Of a stretch of DNA of 64,000 nucleotides, positions 52,771 through 63,400 are shown piece after piece. A program made the position numbers and the translations under genes. Numbering within the stretch: position 1 is the stretch's first letter; each line of letters opens with the position of its first letter. The stretch is from M3007 sp964484205 (lineage in GTDB: Bacteria; Bacteroidota; Bacteroidia; Chitinophagales; Saprospiraceae). The notes below the pieces were generated by a model. That model did not search any database and had not been told where the DNA came from. It worked only from the letters and a program-made list of their open reading frames with translations. The DNA is taken from the NCBI GenBank assembly GCA_964484205.1, contig CAZAEZ010000006.1, positions 118,493 to 182,492 of the forward strand. Reading direction: 5' to 3'.

Positions 52771-54657
52771 ATGTCAGCACAGAAACACGAATTATTCGGA
52801 CATCCAAGAGGACTGACCCTGCTCTTTTTCACGGAAATGTGGGAGCGGTTCAGCTACTACGGGATGCGGGCAATATTTACGCTCTACATGGTCAACGGGT
52901 TACTTTTTTCCCGGGCCAAAGCCTCTGAAATTTACGGCAGTTACACCGGCCTGGTCTACCTGACTCCCCTGATCGGCGGCTATGTGGCCGACCGCTACTG
53001 GGGCAACCGGAAATCTATCGTGGCCGGAGGTATTCTCATGGCTATCGGCCAGTTTTTTATGTTCGGGAGTGCTTCGATGTACCAAAACGTAGGCATGGCA
53101 ACCGCGCTTCTATGGGCTGGTTTGATCTTTCTGATCATCGGAAATGGTTTTTTCAAACCGAATATCTCCTCAATGATCGGCCAGATGTATACCGAAAAGG
53201 ATAAGCGGCGCGATGCGGCCTACACCATTTTCTACATGGGCATCAACCTTGGCGCTTTTCTGGCTCCGCTGGTCTGCGGCTTCCTTGGGGAGCGGTATGA
53301 CGATGCCGGCACGCCCTTGCCGGAATATTTTAAGTGGGGCTTCCTGGCTGCCGGTATCGGTATGATCCTGGGCACGCTCTTGTTCCATGTGGAGAAAAAC
53401 CGGTATGTGGTAGACCCGGAAGGGAATCCCATCGGCGATTTGCCCAACAAAGCCGTGGAGGCATCCAAGGCTGGTGATGGCGCAGCATCGAGTAGCGGCG
53501 GTCTGGATACCCGTCAGTTGCTGATGGGAGCCGGCCTGTCTGTGGTGTTGTTTCTTGTTTTCTGGAAAGTGTTGAGCTTCGATGTGATCGGCGCAATCAT
53601 CTACGGTACCACCATTGCGATGATGGCTATGATCATCACGGACTCCTCGCTAACAAAAATTGAGCGCGACCGGATCATCGTCATTTATGTTTCGGCCTTT
53701 TTTGTGGTCTTTTTCTGGGCAGCGTTTGAGCAAGCCGGCGCTTCGCTGACCTTCTTCGCGGAGGAGCAAACGCAGCGGCAAATCGGGCTGAATATCCCGG
53801 TTTGGCTGGTGCATGTTGTCTCGCTGGGTTTGCTCGTGGTATTGTTCTGGGCGTTCAATGTCATCCGCCGCAATTTTGTTAAGCTGGATGGCTTGTCGTT
53901 CCTTTTGTATGTTTTCATACTCGGCCCGGCGCTGTTTTTAATTTATAAAAACATTGATTTGCTGGCTACAGGCCAGGCGGCAATTTCTGCCGACACTATC
54001 CCGGCCAGTTTCTTCCAGTCGATCAATGCGGTGTCCATTGTGATCCTGGCGCCGATTACGGCTGCAATTTGGGTGGCGCTGGCCAAACGGCAGGCCGAGC
54101 CGAACTCGCTGATCAAGCAATCCTTGGGTTTGATCATTTTGGCGCTGGGCTATGTCGTTATTGCCCTGGGCGTGAAAGGCCTGGGCCTCGACAGCAAAGT
54201 GAGTATGTTCTGGCTGGTGGCTTTGTACGTGATCCACACGATCGGTGAACTTTGCCTGTCGCCAATTGGCTTGTCGCTGGTATCCAAGTTGTCGCCCATG
54301 CGGTTTGTATCGCTGCTGTTCGGAGTTTGGTTTTTGGCAAATGCTGTGGCCAACAAAGCAGCGGGTCAGCTCAGCGGCCTGTACCCGCCTGCGGGCCGGG
54401 AATACAAAATGGCGCTGGACAACGGCATTGATGAAACGACCTACCGGGGCATCCTGGAAGGTACCATTCAGCCCACACCGGAACAGGTGGAAATCGCTAC
54501 GGCGAATGCCATTCCGCTCGAATATCCCAACTTCTTCGGACCGGTTAAGGACCTGTACCAGTTCTTTATGATCTTCGTGATGATGGCTGGTGTGGCCGGT
54601 TTGATTTTGTTCTTGCTGTCGTTCCCGCTTCGACGAATGATGCACGGGGCGGATTAG
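52771..54657 (+). CDS. POT/PTR family proton-dependent peptide transporter
   Basis: This 628-residue inner membrane protein has the POT signature ExxER in FFTEMWERFSYYGMRAIFTL and the PTR2 motif FYMGINLGAFLAPLVCGFLG. Twelve to fourteen helices fit the major facilitator fold. It should import di- and tripeptides with protons. The length is larger than in E. coli (about 490-500) because of an inserted loop near residues 220-250 and a soluble segment (about 540-600), as in many Bacteroidota homologues. A strong terminator follows. Confidence 0.95.
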   Translation: MSAQKHELFGHPRGLTLLFFTEMWERFSYYGMRAIFTLYMVNGLLFSRAKASEIYGSYTGLVYLTPLIGGYVADRYWGNRKSIVAGGILMAIGQFFMFGSASMYQNVGMATALLWAGLIFLIIGNGFFKPNISSMIGQMYTEKDKRRDAAYTIFYMGINLGAFLAPLVCGFLGERYDDAGTPLPEYFKWGFLAAGIGMILGTLLFHVEKNRYVVDPEGNPIGDLPNKAVEASKAGDGAASSSGGLDTRQLLMGAGLSVVLFLVFWKVLSFDVIGAIIYGTTIAMMAMIITDSSLTKIERDRIIVIYVSAFFVVFFWAAFEQAGASLTFFAEEQTQRQIGLNIPVWLVHVVSLGLLVVLFWAFNVIRRNFVKLDGLSFLLYVFILGPALFLIYKNIDLLATGQAAISADTIPASFFQSINAVSIVILAPITAAIWVALAKRQAEPNSLIKQSLGLIILALGYVVIALGVKGLGLDSKVSMFWLVALYVIHTIGELCLSPIGLSLVSKLSPMRFVSLLFGVWFLANAVANKAAGQLSGLYPPAGREYKMALDNGIDETTYRGILEGTIQPTPEQVEIATANAIPLEYPNFFGPVKDLYQFFMIFVMMAGVAGLILFLLSFPLRRMMHGAD

Positions 54658-54677
54658 AAGTGGTTCCTGCAAACTGT

Positions 54678-54719
54678 AACACAAAAAAGGCCGCAGATTT
54701 CTGCGGCCTTTTTTGTGTT
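54678..54719 (+). terminator. Terminator after the peptide transporter
   Basis: A perfect 19-bp stem AACACAAAAAAGGCCGCAG with a 4-base loop. The descending arm supplies the T run. By symmetry it can also act for the convergent DUF1684 gene. Confidence 0.95.
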
Positions 54720-54738
54720 ATAACAAGTGGGACAAGTA

Positions 54739-55362
54739 CTAGTGCTTCCTCTCTCCTTTAAAATTCTTTTCTCCAGCCTCTACCGCCAGTTCCAGGTGAT
54801 TTTCTGCCGGTGGTATCGGGCAATTGTAGCCGTCGCTGTAAGCACACCAGGGGTTGTAGGCTTTGTTGAAATCCAGCCGGATGGTACCGTCGCTGCCGAT
54901 GTTGCCGGTGCGCAAATCGAGGTACCGCCCGCCGCCGTAGCTGCTGTCGCCGTTGGTGTGGTCTTTAAACGGCAAAAACAGGTAATCGGCGTAGCCCTCC
55001 ATTTCGATTACTTTCAGGTTTTGGTACAGCGAAAGTTGTTGCGGTTTACCGGCCACTTCAAAATGGGCAATTCCGTACCGCACATATTTTTTGGTGCGGC
55101 CGCTGTAGGTCGGCAGGTCGAAAGGTTTGGCATCGGGGGTGCGCTCAAAACGGGCGGTAACATCCCAGGTGGCATTTGCCGGGAAAAAATCGAGTTGGGC
55201 AGTGTCCTGCGCTTGTAGCGGCGACCGCTCGTCGGTTAAAAAATCCTGTTTGTAGTGTTCCCGGTGGCGGTTGGTTTCAATGGTTAATTCCGGGGCGCTC
55301 TGTTGCGCAAGGAGGCCGGCAGCATAAAAAAGGGTGACGAAAGACAGGGTGGTACGATGCAT
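54739..55362 (-). CDS. DUF1684 secreted protein
   Basis: This 207-residue protein has a signal peptide (SFVTLFYAAGLLAQ). The DUF1684 pattern is FLTDERSPL early on, RYGIAHFEVAGKPQQLSLYQ, ADYLFLPFKDHTNGDSSYGG and the C-terminal LDFNKAYNPWCAYSDGYNCP with the PPAEN motif. The function is unknown. The family is usually in the envelope. Confidence 0.9.
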   Translation of the reverse strand: MHRTTLSFVTLFYAAGLLAQQSAPELTIETNRHREHYKQDFLTDERSPLQAQDTAQLDFFPANATWDVTARFERTPDAKPFDLPTYSGRTKKYVRYGIAHFEVAGKPQQLSLYQNLKVIEMEGYADYLFLPFKDHTNGDSSYGGGRYLDLRTGNIGSDGTIRLDFNKAYNPWCAYSDGYNCPIPPAENHLELAVEAGEKNFKGERKH

Positions 55363-55378
55363 ATAAGTGGTGGTTTGT

Positions 55379-55413
55379 TATTCGTCCTACGACTCCAAGT
55401 CGTAGGACGAATA
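55379..55413. repeat. Dispersed palindrome, copy 2
   Basis: Arms TATTCGTCCTACGACT and complement (16 bases each) flank CCA. It shares the TCGTCCTACGACT arm with copy 1 at 7774. It lies between the DUF1684 gene and the ABC permease gene. Confidence 0.85.
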
Positions 55414-55426
55414 GGATGAGTAGCGT

Positions 55427-56656
55427 TCACTCCCGCCGGATCGCCTCCACCGGATCCAGTTTAGAGGCTTTCATGGCCGGGTAAGTGCCAAAGATAATGC
55501 CCACCAAAATGGCGACGATACTGATGGTTAAAAAAGTGTTCCAGGTGTACACAGCCTCGAAGGGCAAATCGGTCACCATTTTGATAATCGGGATAATGAT
55601 CATGGTCGCCAAAATGCCAACAAGCAGGCCCAGAATACTACCAAATGCCGACACGGTGATCGACTCTGCCAGAAACTGTTGCATGATATGCCGGCGACTG
55701 GCGCCGACGGCTTTCCGTATCCCGATCTCGGTGGTGCGCTCGTTGACTGAAATCAGCAATACGTTCATCACGCCGACGCCCCCCACCACGATGGATATGC
55801 CGACAATCAGTCCCATGATAATGCGAAACAGCAAAAAACCTTTGGCTGCCTGGTCGAGCCGGAATTCGTTGGTGATGATCTGGATGTCTTCTTTTTGGTT
55901 GGGGAAGTACGTTTGAATTTTAGCCTCCAGTTGTTTTTTTACAGCCTGCACCTGCTCGACATCGGCGACTTCCACATAGCCTGTCGGCGGATCTTCGCGC
56001 AACGCTTCGGCCTGGAGCAGGCTAATTGGGAAAATTCCCATTGGCCGGGCATTTTCGTCTTCGGCTTTGATCACACCAACCACACGCAAGTTGCGCGTTT
56101 GCCAGCGCAGCGGTTTTTCGAGCAGTTCCGCCCAGCGTTCGTGGCCCAGTGCCTGTTTGGCCAGCACCTGGTTTACCATAATCACGGAATCGGCGCCGGC
56201 AACATCCGCGTCGGTCAGCAAGCGCCCGGCCAGTAGCACCGTGTCGCTGTCCATATACGGTGTAGCACCCTCCAGTATCGCGCCCAGGGCCTTGGAACTG
56301 GTATCAAGCCGCAATTCGGCCGCCCGGCTCGACCGCAACGCAGTCCGGCTGACATTCGGAAGGCTGTCGGTCAGGTGCTCAAAATCGCCCGGGCTCAGCA
56401 CGGCAAAGGAATCTTTTTTCAGGCGGATGCCATCAATTGTTTGGTAGGCTTCGGAGCGCAGGACGATCACGTTGAGGCCGGTTGTTTTAGTGATTTGCTC
56501 CCGGGCAAATTGTTCCAGGCCGTCGATAAAGGAAAGAATGGCAACCAGGGCCGCCACGCCGATTACAATACCAAACACCGAAAGGATGGTGTGAAACAGG
56601 TTGGTCCGGATGTTTTGAACGGCGTGCCCAAACGAGAAAAGGGTGTTTTTCAACAT
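55427..56656 (-). CDS. MacB-type ABC transporter permease
   Basis: This 409-residue protein has one N-terminal helix (TILSVFGIVIGVAALVAILS), a large extracytoplasmic domain (about 50-280) and three C-terminal helices (LIVGISIVVGGVGVMNVLLI, ILGLLVGILATMIIIPIIK). The MacB/FtsX core motif is NERTTEIGIRKAVGASRRHI and the end is DPVEAIRRE. No ATPase gene is adjacent. Such proteins export peptides, lipoproteins or toxins using force from a separate ATPase. Confidence 0.9.
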   Translation of the reverse strand: MLKNTLFSFGHAVQNIRTNLFHTILSVFGIVIGVAALVAILSFIDGLEQFAREQITKTTGLNVIVLRSEAYQTIDGIRLKKDSFAVLSPGDFEHLTDSLPNVSRTALRSSRAAELRLDTSSKALGAILEGATPYMDSDTVLLAGRLLTDADVAGADSVIMVNQVLAKQALGHERWAELLEKPLRWQTRNLRVVGVIKAEDENARPMGIFPISLLQAEALREDPPTGYVEVADVEQVQAVKKQLEAKIQTYFPNQKEDIQIITNEFRLDQAAKGFLLFRIIMGLIVGISIVVGGVGVMNVLLISVNERTTEIGIRKAVGASRRHIMQQFLAESITVSAFGSILGLLVGILATMIIIPIIKMVTDLPFEAVYTWNTFLTISIVAILVGIIFGTYPAMKASKLDPVEAIRRE

Positions 56657-56767
56657 GGTAGTAGCATGGGTAGATTGAAAAGGAAAACCAGTGTACAAGA
56701 AATAACCCGGGTCGATTTGCAGCTTTCGATCAATCGGCAAAAACCGCCGATAAACTTGGCAGGCTGT

Positions 56768-57931
56768 TCACAGAAGGCTTTCCAAAAAATGTTCCTGCAC
56801 ACCAAAACCGGCTTTCAACGCGGCTACCTTTTCCAGGGCCGCTTCCCGCCGGTGGGTATCGATTTCTGATTTGCTGCTACCAACGGCGGTGATCATCACA
56901 TTTTTAGCAGTATGCTCCGTCGAAATAAATTCAAATACCTTGGTGTTGTACCCATTTGCTTCCAGTAACAGCGCGCGAATGCCGTCGGTAACAATTTCTG
57001 CCTGCCGTTCCTCCAAAATTCCGTGTTGCAGGATAGGCGCCAACTCGTTTCCGGCATGCATGTCGCGGCGAATCTGTTTGTGGCAACAGGGTGCAGCCAC
57101 TACAATGCCGGCATGAGCGTGAATTCCTTTTGCGAGCGCCAGGTCGGTGGCTGTGTCGCAGGCGTGCAGGGCAATGAGCATATCGAGCCGGGCCGGCTGG
57201 TAATCGTTAATATCCTGGGCAACAAATTGCAGGCCGTCAAATCCGGCTTCCCGCGCTGTTTTATTGCAAAAATCAACCAGTTTTTGCCGCAACTCGATAC
57301 CGGTAACCCGGACTTGCAGGCCAAGTTGATGGCGCAAAAAATCGTACAACGCGAAGGTCAGGTAGCCTTTCCCGCTGCCCATGTCGGCGATTTGCGCATC
57401 GGCCGGCAGCGGGTGTGCACGGAGCAGGCTGTCGATAATTTCCAGGTATTTGTTGATTTGCCGCCATTTATCCTGTGCAGACGGAAGCACCTGGCCCGTT
57501 TTATTGGTGATGCCCAGCGCATGCAGCCAAGGCGCCGAGGGGTCGAGCAGGCGTTGTTTTTGCCGGTCGTGGCGGGTGTCGGCAGGGGCCGTGTGCGTAG
57601 GTTTTTTTTGTGAAAAAACCGCCTTGCCTTTTTTGGAAATGCTGAGCGAGGCATCCAGCTCGGTGCTGAACAGGTCGGCATTTAGAAATTCCGTACCCAG
57701 GCGGGTTTCCAGAAGCTGCACAGATTCATCGGTTGTGAAATTTTTGACCTCGTCGCGGGTTTGGTAGCGGAACGTCCAGGCGATCCGGGGGCCGGCTTTC
57801 AGTACAACCGGACGCAGGTAGATGTTTTTCAAGCCTTCCGGAACGGCGCCGGTTGGTTTGCTCAAGGTGCATTTGATCAACTGCCCTTTTTCGCAGGCAG
57901 TTTGAAAACCGGTTAAAAATTGAGCAAGCAT
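56768..57931 (-). CDS. SAM-dependent methyltransferase (METTL25-like)
   Basis: This 387-residue protein has an N-terminal domain of unknown role and a C-terminal methyltransferase with QIADMGSGKGYLTFALYDFL as motif I, MLIALHACDTATDLALAKG and VVAAPCCHKQIRRDM. The PCCHK signature is seen in methyltransferase 32/METTL25-type proteins, including RNA-linked ones. The target is unknown. It is codirectional with the small membrane protein 42 bases upstream. Confidence 0.8.
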   Translation of the reverse strand: MLAQFLTGFQTACEKGQLIKCTLSKPTGAVPEGLKNIYLRPVVLKAGPRIAWTFRYQTRDEVKNFTTDESVQLLETRLGTEFLNADLFSTELDASLSISKKGKAVFSQKKPTHTAPADTRHDRQKQRLLDPSAPWLHALGITNKTGQVLPSAQDKWRQINKYLEIIDSLLRAHPLPADAQIADMGSGKGYLTFALYDFLRHQLGLQVRVTGIELRQKLVDFCNKTAREAGFDGLQFVAQDINDYQPARLDMLIALHACDTATDLALAKGIHAHAGIVVAAPCCHKQIRRDMHAGNELAPILQHGILEERQAEIVTDGIRALLLEANGYNTKVFEFISTEHTAKNVMITAVGSSKSEIDTHRREAALEKVAALKAGFGVQEHFLESLL

Positions 57932-57973
57932 GGGAGTTGGGCGAATAGGCCGCAAGGGCCCGAATGGCGAAAA

Positions 57974-58396
57974 TTAAAGTTGTGCGCTCCGGCCGCGCAG
58001 GGCAGCCCGCCGGCGCAGTTCGTCTTCGATGGAACGGAGGGTGTATTCGAGCTCGCCGCGACTCTCATATTTCCATTTCAAAAGCCAAACGCCGGCCATA
58101 AAACCCAGTAATGCCAAACCCATCACACCGAATGCCAGGCGCGCAAGGATCGGCCAACCCAGCACAATCGCACCGCCACCCAATACCATCCAGCCGGCCG
58201 AAGTAGCCCCGACCAGCATGTTGAGCTTGCGCCAGCGGTCAAATTGCGCCATGCGCAAATGCATTTGTTCGCGCAATTCCAGCAAGTGCTCCGCTCCAAA
58301 ATACTCGGGCCCCAACTCTGCCAGGAGCAGAAAGTCGTCGTTGGCCTCGCGTTCGAGGCGTTCGATGGGAGACTCTTTGGATTTGCGACGGAACAT
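57974..58396 (-). CDS. Small two-helix membrane protein
   Basis: This 140-residue protein has a charged N-terminus (FRRKSKESPIERLEREANDD), two hydrophobic helices (about 62-83 and 88-108) and a charged C-terminal coil. I do not recognise the family. It precedes the methyltransferase gene by 42 bases on the same strand. Confidence 0.6.
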   Translation of the reverse strand: MFRRKSKESPIERLEREANDDFLLLAELGPEYFGAEHLLELREQMHLRMAQFDRWRKLNMLVGATSAGWMVLGGGAIVLGWPILARLAFGVMGLALLGFMAGVWLLKWKYESRGELEYTLRSIEDELRRRAALRGRSAQL

Positions 58397-58587
58397 GACA
58401 GACGGCGGTGTTTATGCCTTTTTTTACAATAACGGCTAAAGGGTTGAAAAGGTTGGCTGGGGTTGCCGGCTTTTGGCGGTTGTCCGCTGGTTGCCGGGCT
58501 TTTTATACCTTAGTGAAAGCAAACTGTTATGTAACAGGTTCTTAACCCGAAATTCTTCGGTTACGCAAAATAAATCAGTTTTTTCCC

Positions 58588-60300
58588 ATGATCCGCTATT
58601 TTCAAATTATTATTTGGACTTGTATTAGCCTTATTGCTTTTGGGCAGGCGCCGTTTTATGTTTCTTATCCGGACTCGTTGGAAACCGGACCGTTGGATGG
58701 GCGCTTGCTGTTGTTGATTTCCACCGATTCGTCGGCAGAGCCGCGCTTTCAGATCAGCGATGAATTTACCACAGCACAGGTTTTCGGCCTGAATGTGGAC
58801 GCCTGGGCGCCCGGCCGACCCGCGCAGTTTTCCGGCGGCGAATACGGCTATCCAATCCAGCAGTTACACGATTTGCCGGCAGGCGAATACTACGTGCAGG
58901 CCTTGCTGCACCGCTACGAAACCTTCCACCGGAAAGATGGCCATACCGTGAAAATGCCCATGGATCGCGGCGAAGGCCAGCAATGGAACCGGGCGCCGGG
59001 AAACCTGTATTCCAGAGTTCAGAAAATACAGTATAACCCGTTGCTCAAACGTATTTTCAGGATTGATCTGAACCAGAAAATACCGCCAATTGAAGAACCG
59101 AAGGACAACAAGTACATCAAGCATATCAAAATCCAGAGCAAACTGCTCACCGAATTCTGGGGCCGCCCCATGTTCCTCGGTGCGCATGTGCTACTGCCCG
59201 AAGGCTTTGACGAACATCCCGAAGTGCGTTACCCGCTGGCGGTGTTTCACGGCCACTTCCCGGCCGATTTTGGCGGGTTTCGTACGGAGCCACCCGATTC
59301 AAATCTTGCACCTGTATATAGCAAACGCTTCCGACTGGATGGTTACAACCGCATCCAGCAACAGGAGGCCTACGATTTTTATAAAATCTGGACCGGACCG
59401 GATTTCCCGCGCGTACTGGCTGTCGAGATCCAGCATCCCTGCCCGTTTTACGATGACTCGTACGCGGTCAATTCAGTCAACGTAGGCCCATACGGGGATG
59501 CCATCATGTACGAGTTGATCCCGGAGATCGAGCGGCGTTTTCGCGGTATCGGCGCGGGCTGGGCACGCCTGACCTACGGCGGCAGCACGGGTGGCTGGGA
59601 GGCGCTGGCCGTGCAGGTTTTTTATCCGGAGCTATTCAACGGTTGTTATGCCGCCTGCCCCGATCCGGTGGATTTTCGGGCTTACATGAGTGTCAATATT
59701 TATGAAAATAAAAACGCCTACTACCGCGAGGGCCCTTTTGATAAAATTTTGCGCCCGTCGCGACGGGACTACCTCGGGCATATTTCATCTACGATAAAAA
59801 GTTCTTCCCAGATGGAATCTGCCCTGGGCAACCGGCACCGCAGCGGCGGGCAATTCGACATCTGGGAAGCGGTGTACGGCCCGCTTGGCCCCGAGGGATA
59901 TCCGGCGCCGCTTTGGAACCGGCAGACGGGTGAAATAGATCACCAGGTAGCGGAATACTGGCGGGAAAACTACGATTTGGCACACATTCTCAAACGCGAC
60001 TGGGCCACGTTGGGGCCTAAGCTGCAGGGCAAAATCCATGTTTATTGCGGCGACATGGACAACTACTACCTGAACAATGGCGTGTACCTGCTGGAAGAAA
60101 TCCTGAACAGCCTGGACAATCCGCCCTACGGTGGCCAGGTCGACTACGGCGACCGCGCCGAGCACTGCTGGAACGGCGACCACAGCCAACCCAACGCGAT
60201 CAGCCGCTTGCGCTATCACCGGTATTTTATCCCGAAATGGACGGAGGAAATTCAGAAACGGGCGCCAGACGGGGCAGACCTGAAGAGCTGGCGGTATTGA
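58588..60300 (+). CDS. Secreted alpha/beta-hydrolase-fold esterase-like protein
   Basis: This 570-residue protein has a signal segment (IIIWTCISLIAFGQ), an N-terminal beta domain (about 20-190) and a C-terminal hydrolase domain. The nucleophile elbow is GGSTGG with Ser333 (GWARLTYGGSTGGWEALAVQ). A later Asp-rich stretch (YCGDMDNYYLNNGVYLLEEI) and Asp-Arg-Ala-Glu-His near the end could supply the acid and histidine. It resembles putative esterases of the enterochelin-esterase superfamily. The substrate is unknown. Confidence 0.8.
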   Translation: MIRYFQIIIWTCISLIAFGQAPFYVSYPDSLETGPLDGRLLLLISTDSSAEPRFQISDEFTTAQVFGLNVDAWAPGRPAQFSGGEYGYPIQQLHDLPAGEYYVQALLHRYETFHRKDGHTVKMPMDRGEGQQWNRAPGNLYSRVQKIQYNPLLKRIFRIDLNQKIPPIEEPKDNKYIKHIKIQSKLLTEFWGRPMFLGAHVLLPEGFDEHPEVRYPLAVFHGHFPADFGGFRTEPPDSNLAPVYSKRFRLDGYNRIQQQEAYDFYKIWTGPDFPRVLAVEIQHPCPFYDDSYAVNSVNVGPYGDAIMYELIPEIERRFRGIGAGWARLTYGGSTGGWEALAVQVFYPELFNGCYAACPDPVDFRAYMSVNIYENKNAYYREGPFDKILRPSRRDYLGHISSTIKSSSQMESALGNRHRSGGQFDIWEAVYGPLGPEGYPAPLWNRQTGEIDHQVAEYWRENYDLAHILKRDWATLGPKLQGKIHVYCGDMDNYYLNNGVYLLEEILNSLDNPPYGGQVDYGDRAEHCWNGDHSQPNAISRLRYHRYFIPKWTEEIQKRAPDGADLKSWRY

Positions 60301-60447
60301 CCGGTGCAACTAGTCGTTGAAAGACCTTGGGCACAATGTGGGCTGACAATTAATTTTCAGATTTTTCGAATGTTGACCTGACCTTTGCTTGCTAACAATC
60401 CTGATCGCAAATCCAGATCAGGCAGCTTTTTTTCATAATTATCGCTA

Positions 60448-63400
60448 ATGAAAATGAAACCAATCCTCCCATTTCTCTTCCTGCTTGCCGCCTCCACCAC
60501 GGTCATTGGCCAATCGACGGCCCGGCTTTTCCGCCAACCCGACGTTTCCAAAACACATATCGCCTTTGTTTATGGCGACGATGTCTGGCTCGTGCCCAAA
60601 CAAGGCGGCCTTGCCACCAAACTGAGTTCTCCCGGTGGCGCCGAATATTTTCCGCGCTTTTCACCCGACGGGCAAACAGTGGCCTTCACTGCCAACTACG
60701 ATGGCAACCTCGACCTGTACACGATCTCCATCCAGGGCGGCATTCCGTTCCGGGTTACGTATCACGGCATGACCGACATCATGCAAGACTGGTACCCCGA
60801 TGGGAAAAGCCTGCTTTTTTCCTCCAGCCGAAACAGCGGCAAGCAGCGCTTTTCACAGTTTTACAAAGTGGCTGCTACCGGTGGGTTGCCGGAAAAATTG
60901 CCTGTTGAACAGGGCGAATTTGCCAGTTTTTCGCCCGACGGCAAGCGCCTGGCTTTTGTGTACAAATCGCGCGCGCACCGTACCTGGAAACGGTACCGCG
61001 GCGGTACCGCACCGGATGTGTTTACGTTTGACCTGACGTCTTACGCCTCGGAAAATATAACGCAAAACGACGCCAACGATGAATTTCCCATGTGGCATGG
61101 CAACAAGGTCTACTACCTTTCGGATGCCGGTTCGGAAAAGCGCTACAACATTTGGTCGTATGATTTGCAGAACAAAAGCCGCAAGCAGATCACCCAATTC
61201 CGCGACTTCGATGCGGCTTTTCCGGCCTTGGGCCCCGACGAGATCGTGTTTACCGCAGGTGGTAAACTCTACCTGCTGAGCCTGGCAAACGAGAAACTCA
61301 CGGAAGTAAACATTCAGGTAGTCGACGACTACACGGCCGCCAAACCGCGCCAGGAAAACGTCCGCAGCCTGGTGCGCAATTACAGCCTTGCGCCCGACGG
61401 CAACCGCTTGCTGGTAGAAGCGCGCGGCGAGGTGTTCAACGTGCCGGCGCAAAAAGGGTACACCACCAACCTTTCGCAAAACAGCGGGTCGGCCGAGCGC
61501 TTCCCGGCCTGGTCACCCGACGGCCGCTATGCTGCCTGGTGGTCCGACAAAAACGGCGAGTATCAGATGGTGCTGCACGACCTGACAAAGCCCAACGCAA
61601 CTGAAACACTGACAAACTACAGCGCGGGCTTCCGGTATGAACTGTTCTGGTCGCCCGACAGCAAAAAACTCGCCTTTGTCAACCAGGACATGCGCATTCA
61701 GGTGTACGACCGCGATGCGAAAACAGCCGTTACCGTCGACCAGGCGCTCGACTTTTTCGAAGGCAACCTGCGCAGCTTTTCAGCCTCCTGGTCGGCCGAC
61801 AGCCGCTGGCTCACGTACAGTCGCAGCGGGGAAAACGGCAACCCGGTCATTTACCTGTACGACACCCAAAACAAGGCGCTTCACCAGGCTACTTCGGGCT
61901 TTTACGCCGATTACAACCCGGTGTTCGACCGCGACGGGAAGTACCTTTATTTTATTACCAACAGGCACTTTGCTCCCAATTACAGCGAGTTCGATAACTC
62001 GTTTATTTACGAAAAATCAAATCTCGTGGCGGCCATACCGTTGCGCAACGATGTGCCCTCGCCGGTTTTTGTCCAAAATGATACGGTAGCCCTGAAAACT
62101 GATAAGCCGGCCGACGAAAAAAAAGACGCGGAAAAGAAAGACAGCACGGCTGTTAAGCCGGTTAACATTGACCTGGATGGCCTGGAAAACCGCGTCGTGA
62201 TCATGCCGTTGCCTGCCGGAAATTATGGGAATCTTTCCGTTGCCGCCGGCAAACTGCTGTTCCTGACGCCCATGGAGCCAAGACCGAAAGAGGGCCCGGG
62301 TCTTGCGTTGAAATTTTTCGATTTTGAAGCCCGCGAAGTCAAACAGGTAATTGCCGGAATTAACGGTTATGAACTTTCGGCCAACGGCAAAAAAGTTTTA
62401 GTCTTGAAAGGCGAAACTGCCGCCGTAGTATCGCCGGAGCCCGACCAAAAAATGGAAAAAATGGTGCCGCTCGACAACCTGGAAATGACGCTGGTTCCCC
62501 GCGACGAGTGGACGCAGATTTTCAACGATGTGTGGCGGCTCGAGCGCGATTATTTCTATGACCCGGCCATGCATGGTGTCGACTGGAAAGCCATGCGCAA
62601 GCAGTACGGCGACCTGGTGCCCTACTGCGCAACCCGCAACGACCTCAACTACCTGATCGGTGAACTGATCGGCGAACTCAACGCTTCGCATACCTACCGG
62701 GGCGGTGGCGACCAGGAGTCGCCCAGGCAAAAAAATACCGGCTACCTGGGTATCGACTGGGCGCTGGAGAACGGCTACTACCGGATCAAAAGCATTGTTC
62801 GGGGTGCGCCCTGGGATACGGAAGTGCGCTCGCCGCTCGATGCGCCCGGGCTGGGCGTAGCCGAAGGCGACTACATTCTGGCCGTCAACGGCCGGCCATT
62901 GGACACTGGTGTCGACCCCGCAGCGGCCTTTGCCGGACTGGCCGATGCGACGGTGGAACTCACCGTAAACAAACAACCCGGTTGGGATGGGGCACGTACC
63001 ATTGCCGTCAAAACAATCGACAACGAAACCCGCCTGCGCAACCTGGCCTGGATCGAACGCAACCGCCGTATGGTCGACAAAGCCTCCGGCGGCAAAATCG
63101 GCTACGTGTACGTGCCGAGCACGGGCCTGGACGGCCAGAGCGAACTGGTCCGCATGTTTTATGCCCAGTGGAACAAGCCCGGCCTGATCATTGACGAGCG
63201 TTTCAATAATGGCGGGCAGATACCCGACCGCTTCATCGAATTGCTTGACCGAAAGCCGCTGGCTTTTTGGGCGGTGCGCGACGGCAAAACCTGGCAGTGG
63301 CCGCCTGTGGCGCATTTTGGCCCCAAGGCCATGCTCATCAACGGCTGGAGCGGTTCCGGCGGCGACGCTTTCCCGGATTACTTCCGCAAGGCCGGCCTTG